Assembly (NCBI GenBank): GCA_964414585.1
Contig: CAYPXR010000065.1
Location: 1-59,897, forward strand
Reading direction: 5' to 3'
Length of the DNA stretch: 59,897 nt
Origin: DATEMU01 sp964414585
GTDB taxonomy: Bacteria; Planctomycetota; Phycisphaerae; UBA1845; UTPLA1
Both the position numbers and the translations under genes were made by a program. This document shows, piece by piece, positions 59,545 through 59,897 of this stretch. Under the pieces are notes generated by a model. That model had not been told where the DNA came from, searched no databases, and was given only the letters and a program-made list of their open reading frames with translations. Within the stretch, counting starts at the first letter, position 1, and each line of letters starts with the position of its first letter.

Positions 59545-59588
59545 CTTAATGCCATTCCTTCCTGACACCTTTTTTCCCGGGCATCCAC

Positions 59589-59897
59589 CTAGGATGATAG
59601 GAGCGAGCCGACAAAAGCAGGGATATCTCCGGAGTCTATGACACCGTTATTGTTGAAGTCACCTGCTGCCAGATCATGTGGAACAGTGGACGCCGCAGAC
59701 AACGCACCAACGAAGGGTAGTATGTCCGCGCCATTGGTGCTGCCATTGCCATCAAGGTCGCCGCTTCGAGGTAACAGTCCATTCCACTCCCAGGTATCCG
59801 ATGGGTACGTCGAACCTTGCTGTCCGCCGTACAGCACGATGCGGTCACGGGCACTGTCGTAGGCCATCTTCGCGCCGGATCGCGCGGGCCCAGTCGC
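59589..59897 (-). CDS. Kelch-repeat protein with dockerin-like tail (partial, 3' end)
   Basis: The frame enters from the right window edge and stops at 59589. The visible 102 residues begin with a Kelch blade (ATGPARSGAKMAYDSARDRIVLYGG and TYPSDTWEWNG, in parts) and end with two Asp-rich dockerin-type repeats (GDLDGNGSTNGADILPFVGAL and GDFNNNGVIDSGDIPAFVGSL, in parts). It is a secreted planctomycete protein of unknown function; the signal peptide and most blades lie outside the window. Its 3' end is only 21 bp from the IS4 target duplication, so its terminator region carries the insertion. Confidence 0.85.
   Translation of the reverse strand, partial: ATGPARSGAKMAYDSARDRIVLYGGQQGSTYPSDTWEWNGLLPRSGDLDGNGSTNGADILPFVGALSAASTVPHDLAAGDFNNNGVIDSGDIPAFVGSLLSS

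Larger units (their letters stand above)
58069..59557 (+). mobile_element. Complete IS4-family insertion sequence (1,489 bp)
   Basis: The ends are perfect 18-bp inverted repeats, GAATGGCATTAAGTTAAG at 58069-58086 and its complement at 59540-59557. The flanks are an 11-bp direct repeat CTTCCTGACAC (58058-58068 and 59558-59568), the target duplication, in the size range known for IS4-family elements. A single transposase gene fills it. Perfect ends and duplication point to a recent insertion. The element landed in CTTCCTGACACCTTTTTTCC, a motif that resembles the loop of the palindrome at the other end of the window. Confidence 0.93.

Overview
The window looks like a piece of a Planctomycetota chromosome (high GC, roughly Phycisphaerae-like). 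The assignment is inferred from gene content: Asp/Cys-rich N-G-x-P-D-E-C-D repeat proteins, dockerin-tailed secreted proteins (a TIGR03790-type protein and a Kelch protein), a DUF1571 lipoprotein, a short prepilin with a C-terminal GGHV-type ending, a RedB-like thiol protein, and an ArsC-family selenoprotein. No rRNA, CRISPR array, prophage or replication origin is visible. Two tRNAs (Leu-UAG, Arg-CCU) and one SRP RNA are present.

Layout. 1-730: left edge with the tail of a transposase, a 74-bp palindrome and fragments of a secreted repeat protein. 831-12242: a mostly minus-strand housekeeping block. It holds a phosphodiesterase, then rpoN / DUF1460 amidase-like / mobA linked by 4-nt overlaps, then dnaX / ybaB / recR with the SRP RNA gene just upstream, then a cyclophilin, an exopolysaccharide initiating transferase, tRNA-Leu and two planctomycete-type membrane proteins. 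12361-17978: plus-strand pabB-pabC-nif3 (overlapping), a parvulin lipoprotein and two small lipoproteins. 17968-20244: minus-strand transglutaminase-like protein, an lspA with a large insertion, and a DksA-like regulator. 20514-29209: tgt-yajC, secreted hypotheticals, a zinc dehydrogenase, a Ycf46-like AAA ATPase, a queuosine-salvage (Qng1/DUF2419) gene and lipoproteins. 29241-31765: hybrid histidine kinase and RedB-like protein. 32156-37050: a polyphosphate-flavoured run of sixA, CHAD, Ppx/GppA-HD and two tandem thymidylate-kinase-like genes, the second with a degenerate P-loop. 37445-41524: a sigma-54 promoter, an NtrB/NtrC-type pair and a prepilin. 41608-46395: a cell-envelope redox group (lipoprotein, DsbA-like, di-haem cytochrome, DUF3105) and an Ig-like lipoprotein. 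46402-53133: arfB, manA, a membrane protein, a methyltransferase, a gamma-carbonic anhydrase, the selenoprotein, a PIN/UPF0175 toxin-antitoxin pair, a Rieske oxygenase and tRNA-Arg. 53220-57273: a GH31 glycosidase and the TIGR03790 dockerin protein. 57274-59897: a repeat-rich gap, one complete IS4-family insertion sequence, and the end of a Kelch/dockerin gene.

The strongest unusual item is an in-frame UGA selenoprotein gene at 50740-51087 with a U-x-x-C redox motif and a hairpin just after the UGA. Others are the intact-plus-degenerate kinase pair in the polyphosphate cluster, a sigma-54 promoter feeding its own two-component pair, several -10 boxes so close to ATG that leaderless mRNAs are expected, an A8 run near the dnaX 3' end that could produce a shorter subunit, and a fully delimited IS4 element (18-bp inverted repeats, 11-bp target duplication) with a hairpin over its ribosome binding site. 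The target is a short motif that recurs at the opposite end of the window.
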